64,000 bases of DNA from DASSUW01 sp963789005 (GCA_963789005.1 CAWBIZ010000015.1:434001-498000); one strand, 5' to 3'; counted from the stretch's first letter, positions 32,991 through 43,654 are shown. Numbers and translations: made by a program. Notes: generated from the sequence alone by a model not told the origin.

Positions 32991-34325
32991 ATGGCCACCG
33001 GAGTCGAGACCACCGTCACCGAGCTTCCCGAATCGCGCGTGCGCGTGGAGGCCGAGGTGACGCCCGACGAGGTCGAGCGCCGCGTCGCCCAGGCCGCCCG
33101 CCGGCTCGGGCAGGGGCTGCGCGTCCCGGGCTTCCGCGCCGGCAAGGCGCCCGCCCCGGTGATCCTCCAGCGCATGGGCCGCGACGCCGTGCTCGACGAG
33201 GCGATCCGCGAGTCGATCGCCACCTGGTACTCGGCCGCGATCGACGCCGCGCACGTCGTCCCCGTGGGCGAGCCGCAGCTCGACCTCTCGGACCCGCCCG
33301 CGCAGGGCGAGCCGCTGCGCTTCTCGATCGAGATCGGCGTCCGCCCGACGGCGACGCTCGGCGAGTACAAGGGCCTCGAGGTCGGCCGCCGCGAGCCCGA
33401 GGCGTCCGAGGAGCGGATCGGCGAGGAGCTCGACCGCCTGCGCGAGCGCTCCGCCCGCCTGGACACCGTCGACCGCCCGGCCGCCTCCGGCGACTTCGTG
33501 GTCATGGACTACCTCGGCACGCTCGATCGCGAGCCGTTCCCCGGCGGCGAGGGCCGCGACCAGATGGTCGAGCTCGGCTCCGGCCGCCTCGTTCCCGGCT
33601 TCGAGGAGCAGCTCCAGGGCGCCGTCGCGGGCGACGAGCGCACCGTCGCCGTGACCTTCCCCGAGGACTATCCGGCGACTGAGCTCGCCGGCCGCGACGC
33701 CGAGTTCGCCGTCTCGGTCAAGGAGGTCAAGGCCAAGCAGCTGCCCGAGCTCGACGACGACCTCGCGGCCGAGGCGGGCTTCGACACGCTCGACGAGCTG
33801 CGCGAGGACATCAGCTCGCGCATCGTCGAGGCCGAGCGCGCCCAGATCGAGTCGGAGTTCCGCGAGGCGGCGCTGGACTCCGCGGTCAGGGCCGCCACCG
33901 TCGACGTGCCCGAGGCGCTCGTGAACGCCCGCGCGCACGAGCTGTGGGACCAGATGCTGCACTCACTCGCGCACCAGGGGATCTCGCGCGAGACGTACCT
34001 GCAGATCTCGGGCCGCGGCGAGGAGGAGATCGTCGAGCAGAGCAAGCCCGACGCCGAGCAGGCGCTGCGGCGCGAGGCCGTGCTGGCCGCGATCATCGAG
34101 GCCGAGGCGATCGAGCCGACCGACGACGAGGTGCTCGAGGCCGTGACCCAGGCGGCGCAGGAGGGCACCGGCCGTACGTCGCCGAAGAAGCTGCTCGAGC
34201 GGCTGAAGTCCGCGGGGCGCCTCGACGCCGTCAAGGAGGATCTTGCCCAGCGCAAGGCGCTGGACGTGGTGACCGAGTCGGCGAAGCCGATCTCGATCGA
34301 GCAGGCGCAGGCCCCCAACTCCTAG
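32991..34325 (+). CDS. tig: Trigger factor chaperone
   Basis: Trigger factor binds ribosomes at the exit tunnel and folds nascent chains. This 444-aa copy has the ribosome-binding N-terminal domain with the GFRAGKAP signature (residues 47-54), the FKBP-like isomerase domain (GDFVVMDYLGTLD...VPGFEEQLQGAVAGDERTV), and the long helical C-terminal domain. Placement just before clpP and clpX is the common bacterial arrangement. A GTATC hexamer-like region about 20 bp before the ATG may be the -10. A small hairpin CCGCA-AG-TGCGG follows the stop (34326-34337). Confidence 0.95.
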   Translation: MATGVETTVTELPESRVRVEAEVTPDEVERRVAQAARRLGQGLRVPGFRAGKAPAPVILQRMGRDAVLDEAIRESIATWYSAAIDAAHVVPVGEPQLDLSDPPAQGEPLRFSIEIGVRPTATLGEYKGLEVGRREPEASEERIGEELDRLRERSARLDTVDRPAASGDFVVMDYLGTLDREPFPGGEGRDQMVELGSGRLVPGFEEQLQGAVAGDERTVAVTFPEDYPATELAGRDAEFAVSVKEVKAKQLPELDDDLAAEAGFDTLDELREDISSRIVEAERAQIESEFREAALDSAVRAATVDVPEALVNARAHELWDQMLHSLAHQGISRETYLQISGRGEEEIVEQSKPDAEQALRREAVLAAIIEAEAIEPTDDEVLEAVTQAAQEGTGRTSPKKLLERLKSAGRLDAVKEDLAQRKALDVVTESAKPISIEQAQAPNS

Positions 34326-34418
34326 CCGCAAGTGCGGTCAGGGCGGCAACCGGCGATTGCTAGGCTGCCGCAGAGCTGAGCAGGACTCGAGCGCCCGAAG
34401 CGAAACGAAGCGAGGACC

Positions 34419-35003
34419 GTGAGCCCACTCGTACCGATGGTCGTCGAGCAGACCTCCCGTGGGGAGCGCGCGTTCGACATCTATTCCCGACTTCTGAACG
34501 AGCGGATCGTGTTCCTCGGCACGCCCGTGGACGACCAGATCGCGAACCTGATCGTCGCCCAGCTCCTGCACCTCGAGGCCGAGGATCCCGACAAGGACAT
34601 CTCGCTCTACGTCAACTCGCCGGGCGGGTCCGTCTACGCCGGGCTGGCGATCTACGACACGATGCAGTTCATCAAGCCCGACGTGTCGACGATCTGCGTC
34701 GGCATCGCGATGTCGATGGGCGCGCTGCTGCTCGCCGGCGGGGCGAAGGGCAAGCGGATGGCGCTCCCGAACGCCAAGATCCTCATCCACCAGGTGTCCT
34801 CCGGCTTCCAGGGCCAGGCGACCGACATCGAGATCCACGCGCGCGAGGTCATCGACCTGCGCCGCCGGCTCGACGAGATCATCGCCGACCACACCGGCCA
34901 GTCGATCGACAAGGTCAAGCAGGACACCGAGCGTGACTACTTCATGAGCTCGGAAGAGGCGACGGTGTACGGGATCATCGACCGGGTAATTTCGGAGCAC
35001 TGA
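34419..35003 (+). CDS. clpP: ATP-dependent Clp protease proteolytic subunit
   Basis: ClpP forms the barrel protease fed by ClpX. The 194-aa sequence has LYVNSPGGSVYAGLAIYD, the nucleophile Ser in CVGIAMSMGALLLAGG, the catalytic His in ILIHQVSSGF and the Asp in DTERDYFMSSEEA. No long propeptide is visible. Start GTG 34419; ATG 34437 is a possible alternative. The gene ends 7 bp before clpX. VIS near the end is encoded by the AT-rich GTAATTTCG, unlike the surrounding codons. Confidence 0.96.
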   Translation: MSPLVPMVVEQTSRGERAFDIYSRLLNERIVFLGTPVDDQIANLIVAQLLHLEAEDPDKDISLYVNSPGGSVYAGLAIYDTMQFIKPDVSTICVGIAMSMGALLLAGGAKGKRMALPNAKILIHQVSSGFQGQATDIEIHAREVIDLRRRLDEIIADHTGQSIDKVKQDTERDYFMSSEEATVYGIIDRVISEH

Positions 35004-35010
35004 TACCGCG

Positions 35011-36278
<1,268 letters not shown>

Positions 36279-36282
<4 letters not shown>

Positions 36283-36755
36283 TCCAGCCTGACCCTCGGC
36301 GCGCGGTCCTCGTCGGCGATGCCGGACCAGAACGTGCGCACGACCGTGCCCGAGCGCAGGTCGGCGTCCCCGGGCCGCAGGGTGACCACCCAGCGGGCGA
36401 CGCCGCCGGCGCAGCGGCCGTCGACCTGCGCGCGGTCGAGCAGCCGCCCGCCGCGGGTCCGGAGCGAGACCGTGCGGCTCCGCAGGGTCGGGCACTCGTC
36501 GTAGCGCATCACGAGGCGCGGGCGCGCCCGCTTGAGCCGGACGCGGCCGTCCTCGAGCTCGACGTGGGCGGTCGTCAGGCAGCTGCGCCAGGTGGGCTCG
36601 CCGGGGGCAGGGCACGGCGCGGGGGCTGCGGGCGCATCGCCGGCGGCGACGACGTCGAGCGTCGCGGTGGCGGGCGCGGCGGCGAATGCCGCCCCCAGCG
36701 TGGCGACGACGAGCGCGCCCGCGGCGCGGCGGACGATGGGTACGGCTACGGCCAT
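36279..36755 (-). CDS. Secreted protein of unknown function
   Basis: A 158-aa protein with a signal peptide: RR then a hydrophobic stretch (about 11-28) and an AFAAAPATA cleavage region. The mature part has three cysteines (PCPAPGE, SCLTTAH, ECPTLRS) and a fourth in DGRCAGG, compatible with two disulphides, and is rich in beta-strand patterns (VSLRTRGGRLL, RWVVTLRPG). I do not recognise a family. Its start overlaps the 3' end of glpD by 10 bp, so it may be translated with it. Confidence 0.7.
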
Positions 36756-38326
36756 CGCGCGAACATGCCGGACGCACCGGCGGAATGCCACTGTCCGGAT
36801 GGCCAGGTCCGATCGCCCTCGCCCGGCGCGAGATCCGCGGCGGCGGCGAGCACGGCCTCCCGCCACTCGGGGACGAGGCCGGCGCGGGTGCGGCGGTCGG
36901 CGACGTCCTCGGGCGCGAGCGCGAGCTCGTGCCGGGCCGCCCACAGCAGCTCGGCGCCGCACGCCGGCACGCCGGGGCCGACCGGCTCGAGCCGCTCCGG
37001 GCGGCCGTCGGCGAGCGCGACGACCGCGGGCGCCTCCGTCCCGTAGCGGCGCACGAGCCGCTCGGGGGCCGCCACCGCCCGCAGGCGCGCCGGCGGCGCG
37101 GCGCCGACGAGCGGCAGCCGGTGCGTCCGGCACGGGCGGTCGCTGATGCGGTCGACGACGTCCTGCGCCATCCGGCGGTACGTGGTCAGCTTTCCGCCCA
37201 CGATCGCGAGCGCACCGGTGTCCGGGTCCGTCGCCAGCACGTGCCGGCGGGAGAGGTCGGCGGTCGCGCCGGCGCCGTCGCCGTCGGCGGCGAGCGGGCG
37301 CAGGCCGGCGTAGCTGCCCACGACGTCGGCCGCCGTCAGCGGGACCTCGAGCGCCGCGGAGGCTCGGGCGAGCAGCTCGGCCTCCTCGGCGGCGTCGGGT
37401 CGTGGCTCGTCGACCGCGTCAGAGGTGGGCACGTCGGTGAGGCCGATGGCCACGAGCCCGTCCGCGCGCGGGATCGCGAACACCCAGCGGCCGTGCTCGC
37501 CGGGCACCGGGACGTTGACCGTCGCGCGCGGCCCGCCGAGCCGCTCGGCGCGCACGAGCACATGCGAGCCGCGGCTCGGGCGCAGGGCGACCGCGCGGGT
37601 CAGGCCGCCGGTCCACACGCCGGCCGCGAGCACGACGTGGCGCGCGCGAACCTCGAACGGCGCGCCGGTGACGCCGTCGACCGCCGCGACGCCGTCGGCC
37701 CGCACGTCGGCGACCTCCGCTCGCGTGAGGATCCGGGCGCCGTGCGCGGCGGCCGTGCGCGCCACCGCCACCACGAGCCGCGCGTCGTCCTCGAGCTGGC
37801 CGTCCCAGCTCAGCAGCGCACCGCGGAGGCCGGACTCGCGCAGCGCCGGCGCCAGGCGGCGGGCCTCGAGCGCGCTCACCCGCCGCGCTCGCGGCAGCGC
37901 CCGCCCGCTCGTGCGCGCCGCGGCGCGCAGCGCGTCTCCCGCCCACAGGCCGCCGAGCGTGTAGGCGCCGGTGCCGCGCGCCATCGATGCGTCGAGCGGG
38001 ATCACGTACGCGAGCGGGCGGACCAGGTGCGGCGCGATCGTCCGCATCAGCGCCGCCCGCTCGAGCGCGCACTCCCAGGCGAGGCCGACGTCGCCGTGGG
38101 CGAGGTAGCGCAGGCCGCCGTGGACGAGCTTCGAGCTCCAGCGGCTGGTGCCGTGGGCGAGGTCGCGCCGCTCGAGCAGCGCGACCGACAGACCCCGGCT
38201 GGCGGCGTCGAGCGCGACCCCCGCGCCCGTGATCCCGCCGCCGACGACGACCACGTCGACCGCCTCGCCGCCCGCGAGCGCCTCCAGCTCCGCGGCCCGG
38301 CGAGCCGCGTTCAGCGACGCGCTCAT
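36746..38326 (-). CDS. glpD: FAD-dependent glycerol-3-phosphate dehydrogenase
   Basis: A 526-aa membrane-associated flavoprotein that oxidises glycerol-3-phosphate to dihydroxyacetone phosphate. It has the FAD loop VVVVGGGITGAGVALDAASRG, the family signature TSRWSSKLVHGGLRYL, LAAGVWTGGL, and the second signature GGKLTTYRRMAQDV, followed by the C-terminal helical domain. The start overlaps the TetR stop (ATGA), so it is expressed with a TetR-family regulator. A glpF or glpK gene is not in the window. Confidence 0.92.
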   Translation of the reverse strand: MSASLNAARRAAELEALAGGEAVDVVVVGGGITGAGVALDAASRGLSVALLERRDLAHGTSRWSSKLVHGGLRYLAHGDVGLAWECALERAALMRTIAPHLVRPLAYVIPLDASMARGTGAYTLGGLWAGDALRAAARTSGRALPRARRVSALEARRLAPALRESGLRGALLSWDGQLEDDARLVVAVARTAAAHGARILTRAEVADVRADGVAAVDGVTGAPFEVRARHVVLAAGVWTGGLTRAVALRPSRGSHVLVRAERLGGPRATVNVPVPGEHGRWVFAIPRADGLVAIGLTDVPTSDAVDEPRPDAAEEAELLARASAALEVPLTAADVVGSYAGLRPLAADGDGAGATADLSRRHVLATDPDTGALAIVGGKLTTYRRMAQDVVDRISDRPCRTHRLPLVGAAPPARLRAVAAPERLVRRYGTEAPAVVALADGRPERLEPVGPGVPACGAELLWAARHELALAPEDVADRRTRAGLVPEWREAVLAAAADLAPGEGDRTWPSGQWHSAGASGMFARWP

Positions 38327-38892
38327 GGCCGCAGGTACCCGTCGACGGCGCGGGCGAGCTCGGCCCACGGGTCGAGGCCGGCCTGCAGCTCGCCGTGGGA
38401 GGCGAGCACGAAGCCGCGCGCGATCAGCTCGACGCCCGCGGACAGGACCTCCGGCGACGCGTCCGATCGCACCGACCCGTCCGCGTCAGCCAGCGCCGCC
38501 GTTCCCGCGGCGACCGCGATCTGCTGCATCCCGCCGAGGCGGCGCGTGACGTAGGGCAGCAGCAGCTCCGGATCGACGTCGATCAGCCGGGCGAACAGCG
38601 GATCCCCCGCGAGCGAGCGCGAGCCGTGCACGACGATCGCCACCATCCGCTCGCGTGTCGTCGAGCCGCGGGCGACCTCGCCGGCATCCGCCACGAGGAG
38701 ACCGAACTCGCGTGTCATCAACGCCGCCAGCACCGCCTCGACGTCGGGGTAGCGGCGGTACAGCGTCATCCGGCTCACGCCGGCGCGCCGCGCGACGTCC
38801 GTCAGCGTCGTCCGCCGGAAGCCGACGTCGAGCACGCACGCCCGCGCGGCGTCGAGGACCCCGTCCTCCTCAGCGGTGTGACGTTGTGACAT
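38323..38892 (-). CDS. TetR-family transcriptional regulator
   Basis: A 189-aa repressor-type protein. The N-terminal DNA-binding domain is AARACVLDVGFRRTTLTDVA then RRAGVSRMTLYRRYPDVEAV, typical of TetR. The C-terminal ligand domain is unassigned. The start codon lies within the spacer of an inverted repeat, so autoregulation is likely. Coupled to glpD, it probably controls glycerol-3-phosphate use or membrane-lipid metabolism. Confidence 0.92.
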   Translation of the reverse strand: MSQRHTAEEDGVLDAARACVLDVGFRRTTLTDVARRAGVSRMTLYRRYPDVEAVLAALMTREFGLLVADAGEVARGSTTRERMVAIVVHGSRSLAGDPLFARLIDVDPELLLPYVTRRLGGMQQIAVAAGTAALADADGSVRSDASPEVLSAGVELIARGFVLASHGELQAGLDPWAELARAVDGYLRP

Positions 38893-38900
38893 CCAACGTC
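38880..38900. promoter_or_regulatory. TetR operator candidate GACGTTG-N7-CAACGTC
   Basis: A perfect 7-bp inverted repeat with a 7-bp spacer that contains the ATG of the TetR gene (38890-38892). Binding here would block transcription or translation start of the regulator and glpD. Confidence 0.55.
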
Positions 38901-38910
38901 GAAGTGTAAC

Positions 38911-39414
38911 TCACTCCCGTTCGCGCAGGATCCGCTGGATCGCCTCGAGCTCCTCGACCGCGACGAGGTCCTTGGGCCGACCGGCGGCCTTCTTCATCGC
39001 GATCAGATCCTCGAGCGACGCGACCCGGACCCGAAAACCCTCGACGTCGACGACCGTTGCGCGCTCGCGCAGCCGGTCGTAGCCCGGACTGCCGTCCGGC
39101 TGTGCAAGGAGGTCGAGCCGCCCCTCGGGAGTGTCGAGCGTGAGGATGCGCGTGTGGCGGAGCGTGCGGCCGTCCGGCACGAACGGGACATCCTCGGCGA
39201 CGCCGCGTAGCCGAGCGTCGAGAGCGACGAGGACCTCGCCGAGCCGGTCCAGGTTCTCGCGATCGGGCTCGCACGTGATGTCGAGATCGCGCGTAATGGC
39301 CGCGGAGCCGTGGGCTACCGCCGCGATTCCGCCGACGATGACGAAGTCGACTTCCGCCTCGACGAGTCGCGTCAGCAGAGCCCTGAGATGGAACTCAGGC
39401 CACTCGGCGATCAT
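38911..39414 (-). CDS. Nucleotidyltransferase-fold protein (AbiEii/MNT-like toxin candidate)
   Basis: A 167-aa protein with the polymerase-beta-type nucleotidyltransferase core: VDFVIVGGIAAVAHGSAAIT followed by R-D-L-D-I-T, where the GG and DxD residues bind NTP and metal. Similar small transferases are the toxin half of AbiE or MNT-type toxin-antitoxin pairs and act on tRNA or the antitoxin. It overlaps the preceding XRE gene by 20 bp, so the two are co-translated. A simple housekeeping transferase is the alternative. Confidence 0.82.
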   Translation of the reverse strand: MIAEWPEFHLRALLTRLVEAEVDFVIVGGIAAVAHGSAAITRDLDITCEPDRENLDRLGEVLVALDARLRGVAEDVPFVPDGRTLRHTRILTLDTPEGRLDLLAQPDGSPGYDRLRERATVVDVEGFRVRVASLEDLIAMKKAAGRPKDLVAVEELEAIQRILRERE

Positions 39415-39730
39415 GGCTCGCCCGCGCTGCGAGCGCGAACTCCCGAACGTTGGCGTAGGAGGCCTCGAACGAAGCGAGTCGCTGCGCGGGCGAGGCGGCG
39501 AGCGTGCTGTAAAGGAGCGTCTCGTCGACGCTGGACTTGCGCTGCACGGCCTGCAGCACGAGCGCGCGGCCCATCGCGTTGAGCGCGCGCTGCAGCGTGG
39601 CCACCGTCACCTCGTCGCCGGCGGCTTCGAGGCGCGCGATCGCCGGCTGCGTGATGCCCAGTCGCCGGGCCAAGGCGGCCTGCGTCAGCCCCTCGGCCTT
39701 GCGCGCATCGCGGATCAGCTCACCCGTCAT
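39395..39730 (-). CDS. XRE-family helix-turn-helix antitoxin-like protein
   Basis: A 111-aa protein with an HTH: LIRDARKAEGLTQAALARRL then GITQPAIARLEAAGDEV, residues about 5-45. The C-terminal half (about 60-110) is helical. HTH proteins directly upstream of a nucleotidyltransferase with overlap usually serve as antitoxin and repressor. ATG 39730 is used; a TTG at 39733 precedes it. TGATATCA lies 11 bp upstream. Confidence 0.85.
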   Translation of the reverse strand: MTGELIRDARKAEGLTQAALARRLGITQPAIARLEAAGDEVTVATLQRALNAMGRALVLQAVQRKSSVDETLLYSTLAASPAQRLASFEASYANVREFALAARASHDRRVA

Positions 39731-39740
39731 CAATCAGAAA

Positions 39741-39748
39741 TGATATCA
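39741..39748. promoter_or_regulatory. TGATATCA palindrome upstream of the XRE gene
   Basis: A perfect 8-bp AT-rich palindrome in otherwise GC-rich DNA, with ATCAG repeated on either side (39734 and 39745 regions). A plausible operator for the XRE protein; it also lies before valS. Confidence 0.35.
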
Positions 39749-39791
39749 GTCTCAGTAGATGGAACGTGCGCGTCTAGACTCGGGCGCCGCG

Positions 39792-42395
39792 ATGGCCGAC
39801 TCCGAGCTCGAGAGCCGCACCCGGTACGACCCCGCCGAGGTCGAGCCGGGCGTGCTCGCCCGCTGGCTCGATTCCGGCCTCTACCACCCCGAGCCGGAGG
39901 GCGACGCGGCCGACAACTACTCGATCGCGATCCCGCTCCCGAACGTCACCGGCGCGCTGCACATGGGCCACGCGCTCAACGGGTCGGTGCAGGACGCGCT
40001 GATCCGCCTCGCGCGCATGCGCGGGCGGCGCACGAAGTGGATCTTCGGCACCGACCACGCCGGCATCGGCACGCAGACGCTGGTCGAGCGCCGGCTGCTC
40101 GAGGAGGGGACGAGCCGCGAGGCGATCGGGCGCGAGGCGTTCGTCGAGCGCGTGTGGCGCTGGCGCGACGAGTACGGCTCCACGATCGTCGAGCAGTTCA
40201 AGCGCCTCGGCGCGTCCTGCGACTACGCGGACGAGCGCTTCACGCTCGACCCGCCGTACGCACGCGCGGTCCAGAAGGTGTTCGTGGACCTGTACGAGAA
40301 GGGCTGGATCTACCGCGACAACTACATGGTCAACTGGGACACCGGCACGCGGTCGGCGATCTCCGACCTCGAGGTCGAGCAGCGCGAGGTCACCGACACC
40401 CTCTACTACATCGACTATCCGCTCGAGAGCGGGCACGGGGCGCTGACGATCGCGACCGTGCGGCCGGAGACGATCCTCGCCGACTCGGCGATCGCGGTGC
40501 ACCCCGACGACGACCGCTACACGCGGCTCGTCGGCGAGACCGCGATCCTGCCGATCGTCGGCCGCCGGCTGCGGATCATCGCCGACCCCTACGTGAAGCC
40601 CGAGTTCGGGACCGGCGCGCTCAAGATCACCCCCGCGCACGACCCGAACGACTTCGAGATCGGCCGCGCGCACGGGCTCGAGGAGATCTCGGTGATCGGC
40701 GAGGACGGGCTGATGAGCGCCGCCGCCGGCGAGGCCTTCGTGGGGATGACCGCGCTCGAGGCGCGCACCGCGGTCGTCGACGCGCTGCGCGCCGAGGGCC
40801 GGATCGCGCGCACCGAGCAGTACCGCCACGACGTCCCGTACTCGCAGCGCTCGGGCGAGCGGATCGAGCCGCTGATCTCGCTCCAGTGGTTCATGCGGAT
40901 GGACGAGCTCGCCAAGCCGGCGATCGAGGTCGTGGAGTCCGGTCGCGTGCGCATCCACCCCGACAACCAGCGCGCCCGCTACCTCGCGTGGATGGCGGGC
41001 CTGAGGCCGTGGTGCATCTCGCGCCAGCTGTGGTGGGGTCACCAGATCCCGGTGTGGTACCGCGACGGTGAGACGTACGCCGGGATGGAGCCGCCCGCCG
41101 GCGACGGCTGGGAGCGCGACCCCGACGTGCTCGACACGTGGTTCTCGAGCGCGCTGTGGCCGTTCGTGACGCTCGGCTGGCCGGAGCGGACGCCCGCGCT
41201 GCGCGCGTTCTATCCGACCGACGTCCTGTCGACCGCGCGCGACATCCTCTTCCTCTGGGTGGCGCGGATGGTCATGCTCGGGATCGAGTTCGCCGGCGAC
41301 ATCCCGTTCGACGACGTCTACGTGCACCCGGTCATCCAGGCGCCCGACGGCCGGCGGATGTCGAAGTCGCTGGGCACGGGGATCGATCCGCTCGCCCTGA
41401 TCGCCGGCGGCCCGCGCCCGCCCGTCTTCGAGCAGGGCGGGGACTTCCCCGCCTACGGCGCCGACGCGGTCCGCTTCGGCCTGCTCGCCAGCTCCTCGAC
41501 GCAGGACGTGCGGTTCAACGAGGAGCGGGTCGCGCAGGGCCGCCAGCTCGCGAACAAGCTCTGGAACGCCTCCCGGCTCGTGCTCCTGCGCGTGCCCGAG
41601 GGCGTCCAGGTGCCGGAGACCGTCGCCCCGTCCGCGATCGAGGACCGGTGGATCGTGTCGCGCCTGCAGGCGGCCAAGGCGGACATCGCCGGTGCCGTCG
41701 ACGGGTTCGAGTTCCATCGCGCGGCACTCGCGCTGTACGACTTCGTCTACGGCGAGCTCGCCGACTGGTACCTCGAGCTGATCAAGCCACGCCTTTACGC
41801 CGACGACGACGGGCAGGTTGCGGAGGTCGCCCTCCATGTGCTCGCGGAGACGCTGGCGCTCGCGCATCCGATCATCCCGTTCGTGACCGAGGAGATCTGG
41901 TCGCACCTGCCCGGCACCGACGGCCTGCTGATGGCCCACCGCTGGCCGGAGCCCGACCCGGCGCTGCGCGACGAGACCGCCGAGGCCGACGTCCGCCGCG
42001 CGATCGCGGCCACGCAGGAGCTGCGCGGCTGGCGCGACCGCGTCGGCGCGCCCGCCGGCCGGGTGGTGCCCGCGCGACTCGACGCCGCGGGCTACGACAG
42101 CACCGCCGCCCACGTCGCCCGGCTCGCCCGGGTCGAGTGGTCGGCGAACGGCGGCGAGCCGGTCGCAAGCGTCGGCGTCCCCGGCGGGTCGGTGGCGATG
42201 CTCGCGTCCGAGGCCGTCGACCACGAGGCCGCCGAGCGCCGAGCCGCGACGCGCCGAGCCGAGCTCGAGAGCGAGATCGCGCGCGCGGAGGGCAAGCTCG
42301 GCAACCAGGGCTTCGTCGCCAAGGCGCCGGCCGCGGTCGTCGAAGCCGAACGCGCGAAGCTCGAGCGCCTGAAGCGAGAGCGTGAGGATCTTTGA
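39792..42395 (+). CDS. valS: Valyl-tRNA synthetase
   Basis: A class I synthetase of 867 aa that charges tRNA-Val and edits threonyl-tRNA. It shows the HIGH-type motif ALHMGHAL, the editing domain with TVRPETILADSAIAVHP and ITPAHDPNDFEIG, W-rich CISRQLWWGHQIPVWY, the KMSKS-type RRMSKSLGTGIDPL, and the C-terminal coiled coil (AERRAATRRAELESEIA...). ATG 39792 is the usual start; ATG 39759 would add eleven residues. folC overlaps its stop as TTGA. Confidence 0.97.
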   Translation: MADSELESRTRYDPAEVEPGVLARWLDSGLYHPEPEGDAADNYSIAIPLPNVTGALHMGHALNGSVQDALIRLARMRGRRTKWIFGTDHAGIGTQTLVERRLLEEGTSREAIGREAFVERVWRWRDEYGSTIVEQFKRLGASCDYADERFTLDPPYARAVQKVFVDLYEKGWIYRDNYMVNWDTGTRSAISDLEVEQREVTDTLYYIDYPLESGHGALTIATVRPETILADSAIAVHPDDDRYTRLVGETAILPIVGRRLRIIADPYVKPEFGTGALKITPAHDPNDFEIGRAHGLEEISVIGEDGLMSAAAGEAFVGMTALEARTAVVDALRAEGRIARTEQYRHDVPYSQRSGERIEPLISLQWFMRMDELAKPAIEVVESGRVRIHPDNQRARYLAWMAGLRPWCISRQLWWGHQIPVWYRDGETYAGMEPPAGDGWERDPDVLDTWFSSALWPFVTLGWPERTPALRAFYPTDVLSTARDILFLWVARMVMLGIEFAGDIPFDDVYVHPVIQAPDGRRMSKSLGTGIDPLALIAGGPRPPVFEQGGDFPAYGADAVRFGLLASSSTQDVRFNEERVAQGRQLANKLWNASRLVLLRVPEGVQVPETVAPSAIEDRWIVSRLQAAKADIAGAVDGFEFHRAALALYDFVYGELADWYLELIKPRLYADDDGQVAEVALHVLAETLALAHPIIPFVTEEIWSHLPGTDGLLMAHRWPEPDPALRDETAEADVRRAIAATQELRGWRDRVGAPAGRVVPARLDAAGYDSTAAHVARLARVEWSANGGEPVASVGVPGGSVAMLASEAVDHEAAERRAATRRAELESEIARAEGKLGNQGFVAKAPAAVVEAERAKLERLKREREDL

Positions 42396-43609
42396 GTAGC
42401 TGGCGCCTCGAGGACGCCGAGGCGCACCTGCTGTCGCTCGAGCTGTTCGGCATGCGGTTCGGGCTCGACCGCATGCGCCGGCTGCTGACCGCGCTCGGCA
42501 GCCCGCAGGAGCGCTACCCGGCGATCCACGTCGTGGGGACGAACGGCAAGTCGTCGACGGTCCGCATGTGCGCGGCCCTGCTCGAGGCGCACGGGCTGCG
42601 CACCGGCGCCTTCCTCTCGCCGCACCTGACGAGCTTCGCCGAGCGGATCCGGGTCGGGGACGCGGACCTCGCCCCGGACGCGTTCGGCGCGGCCGTGCAG
42701 CGGGCGGCGGTGGCCGCGGCGAAGGTCGACCGCACGCTCGCGCCCGGCGACCGCGTCACGCAGTTCGAGCTCGTGACCGCCACGGCGCTGGCCGAGCTCG
42801 CGCGCCAGGAGGTCGACGTCGCCGTCGTCGAGGCGGGCCTGGGGGGCCGCCACGACGCCACCAACGTGCTCGGTGCGCCTGTCGTCGTGCTCACCAACGT
42901 CGGGCTCGAGCACACCCGCTGGCTGGGGCCGACGGTGGGCGACATCGCGCGCGAGAAGCTCGCTGTCGTGAAGCCGGACGCGACGCTCGTGCTCGGGCCC
43001 GTGGATGCCGAAGTCGAGGCGCTGGCGCGCGAGACCGGCGCCCGGATCGTCCGTCCGGCGCCGCTCGAGGCGCTGGCGGGCTATCAGCGCACCAACTTCT
43101 CCGTGGCGGCGGCCGCGGCCCGTGCACACCTGGGCGAGCTCGACCCGGCGCTCGTCGCCGAGGTCGCCGAGCGGGTCACGGTGCCGGGCCGCATGCAGGT
43201 GGTCGCCGAGCGCCCGCTCACGATCTACGACGGCGCCCACAACCCGTCGGGCGTCGAGGCGCTGGTGGCGGCGCTGCCCGAGGCCCTCGGCGGCCGCCCG
43301 CTCGTCGCCGTGGTGTCAATCCTGGATGACAAGGACGCGGCGGGCATGCTTCGCGCGCTGGCCGGGAACACGTCGAACGCAGTGTTCACGAGCACGACAA
43401 ACCCGCGCGCGCTGTCGCCCGCCACCCTCGCCTCGCTGTGGGCGCAGGTCGGCGGCGGGGCGTCGGAGATCGCCGCCGAGCCGCGCGCGGCGGTCGCCCG
43501 CGCGCAGGCGCTGGCGGGGCCGGGCGGCGCCGTGCTGGCGACCGGCTCGATCTACCTCGTCGCCGACCTGCTGGCCGAGCCGGGACGCCGGAGGGCGTCC
43601 GCCCTGTGA
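42392..43609 (+). CDS. folC: Folylpolyglutamate synthase/dihydrofolate synthase
   Basis: FolC adds glutamates to folates and, in many bacteria, also makes dihydrofolate from dihydropteroate. The 405-aa protein has the ATP loop HVVGTNGKSSTVRM, LSPHLTSFAERIRV, EAGLGGRHDATNVL and YDGAHNPSGVEAL, all Mur-ligase-type hallmarks. TTG 42392 overlaps the valS stop (TTGA), with GAGGA just upstream. valS-folC adjacency is common in bacteria. Confidence 0.94.
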   Translation: MSSWRLEDAEAHLLSLELFGMRFGLDRMRRLLTALGSPQERYPAIHVVGTNGKSSTVRMCAALLEAHGLRTGAFLSPHLTSFAERIRVGDADLAPDAFGAAVQRAAVAAAKVDRTLAPGDRVTQFELVTATALAELARQEVDVAVVEAGLGGRHDATNVLGAPVVVLTNVGLEHTRWLGPTVGDIAREKLAVVKPDATLVLGPVDAEVEALARETGARIVRPAPLEALAGYQRTNFSVAAAAARAHLGELDPALVAEVAERVTVPGRMQVVAERPLTIYDGAHNPSGVEALVAALPEALGGRPLVAVVSILDDKDAAGMLRALAGNTSNAVFTSTTNPRALSPATLASLWAQVGGGASEIAAEPRAAVARAQALAGPGGAVLATGSIYLVADLLAEPGRRRASAL

Positions 43610-43654
43610 ACCCGCGGTCGGAAGAGGCGTTCGACGGAGGAGCGCGGCCCGAGC

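Noticed and set aside
34326..34337. Rho-independent terminator after tig
   Set aside because: CCGCA-AG-TGCGG forms only a 5-bp stem and no T-run follows, so I do not call it.
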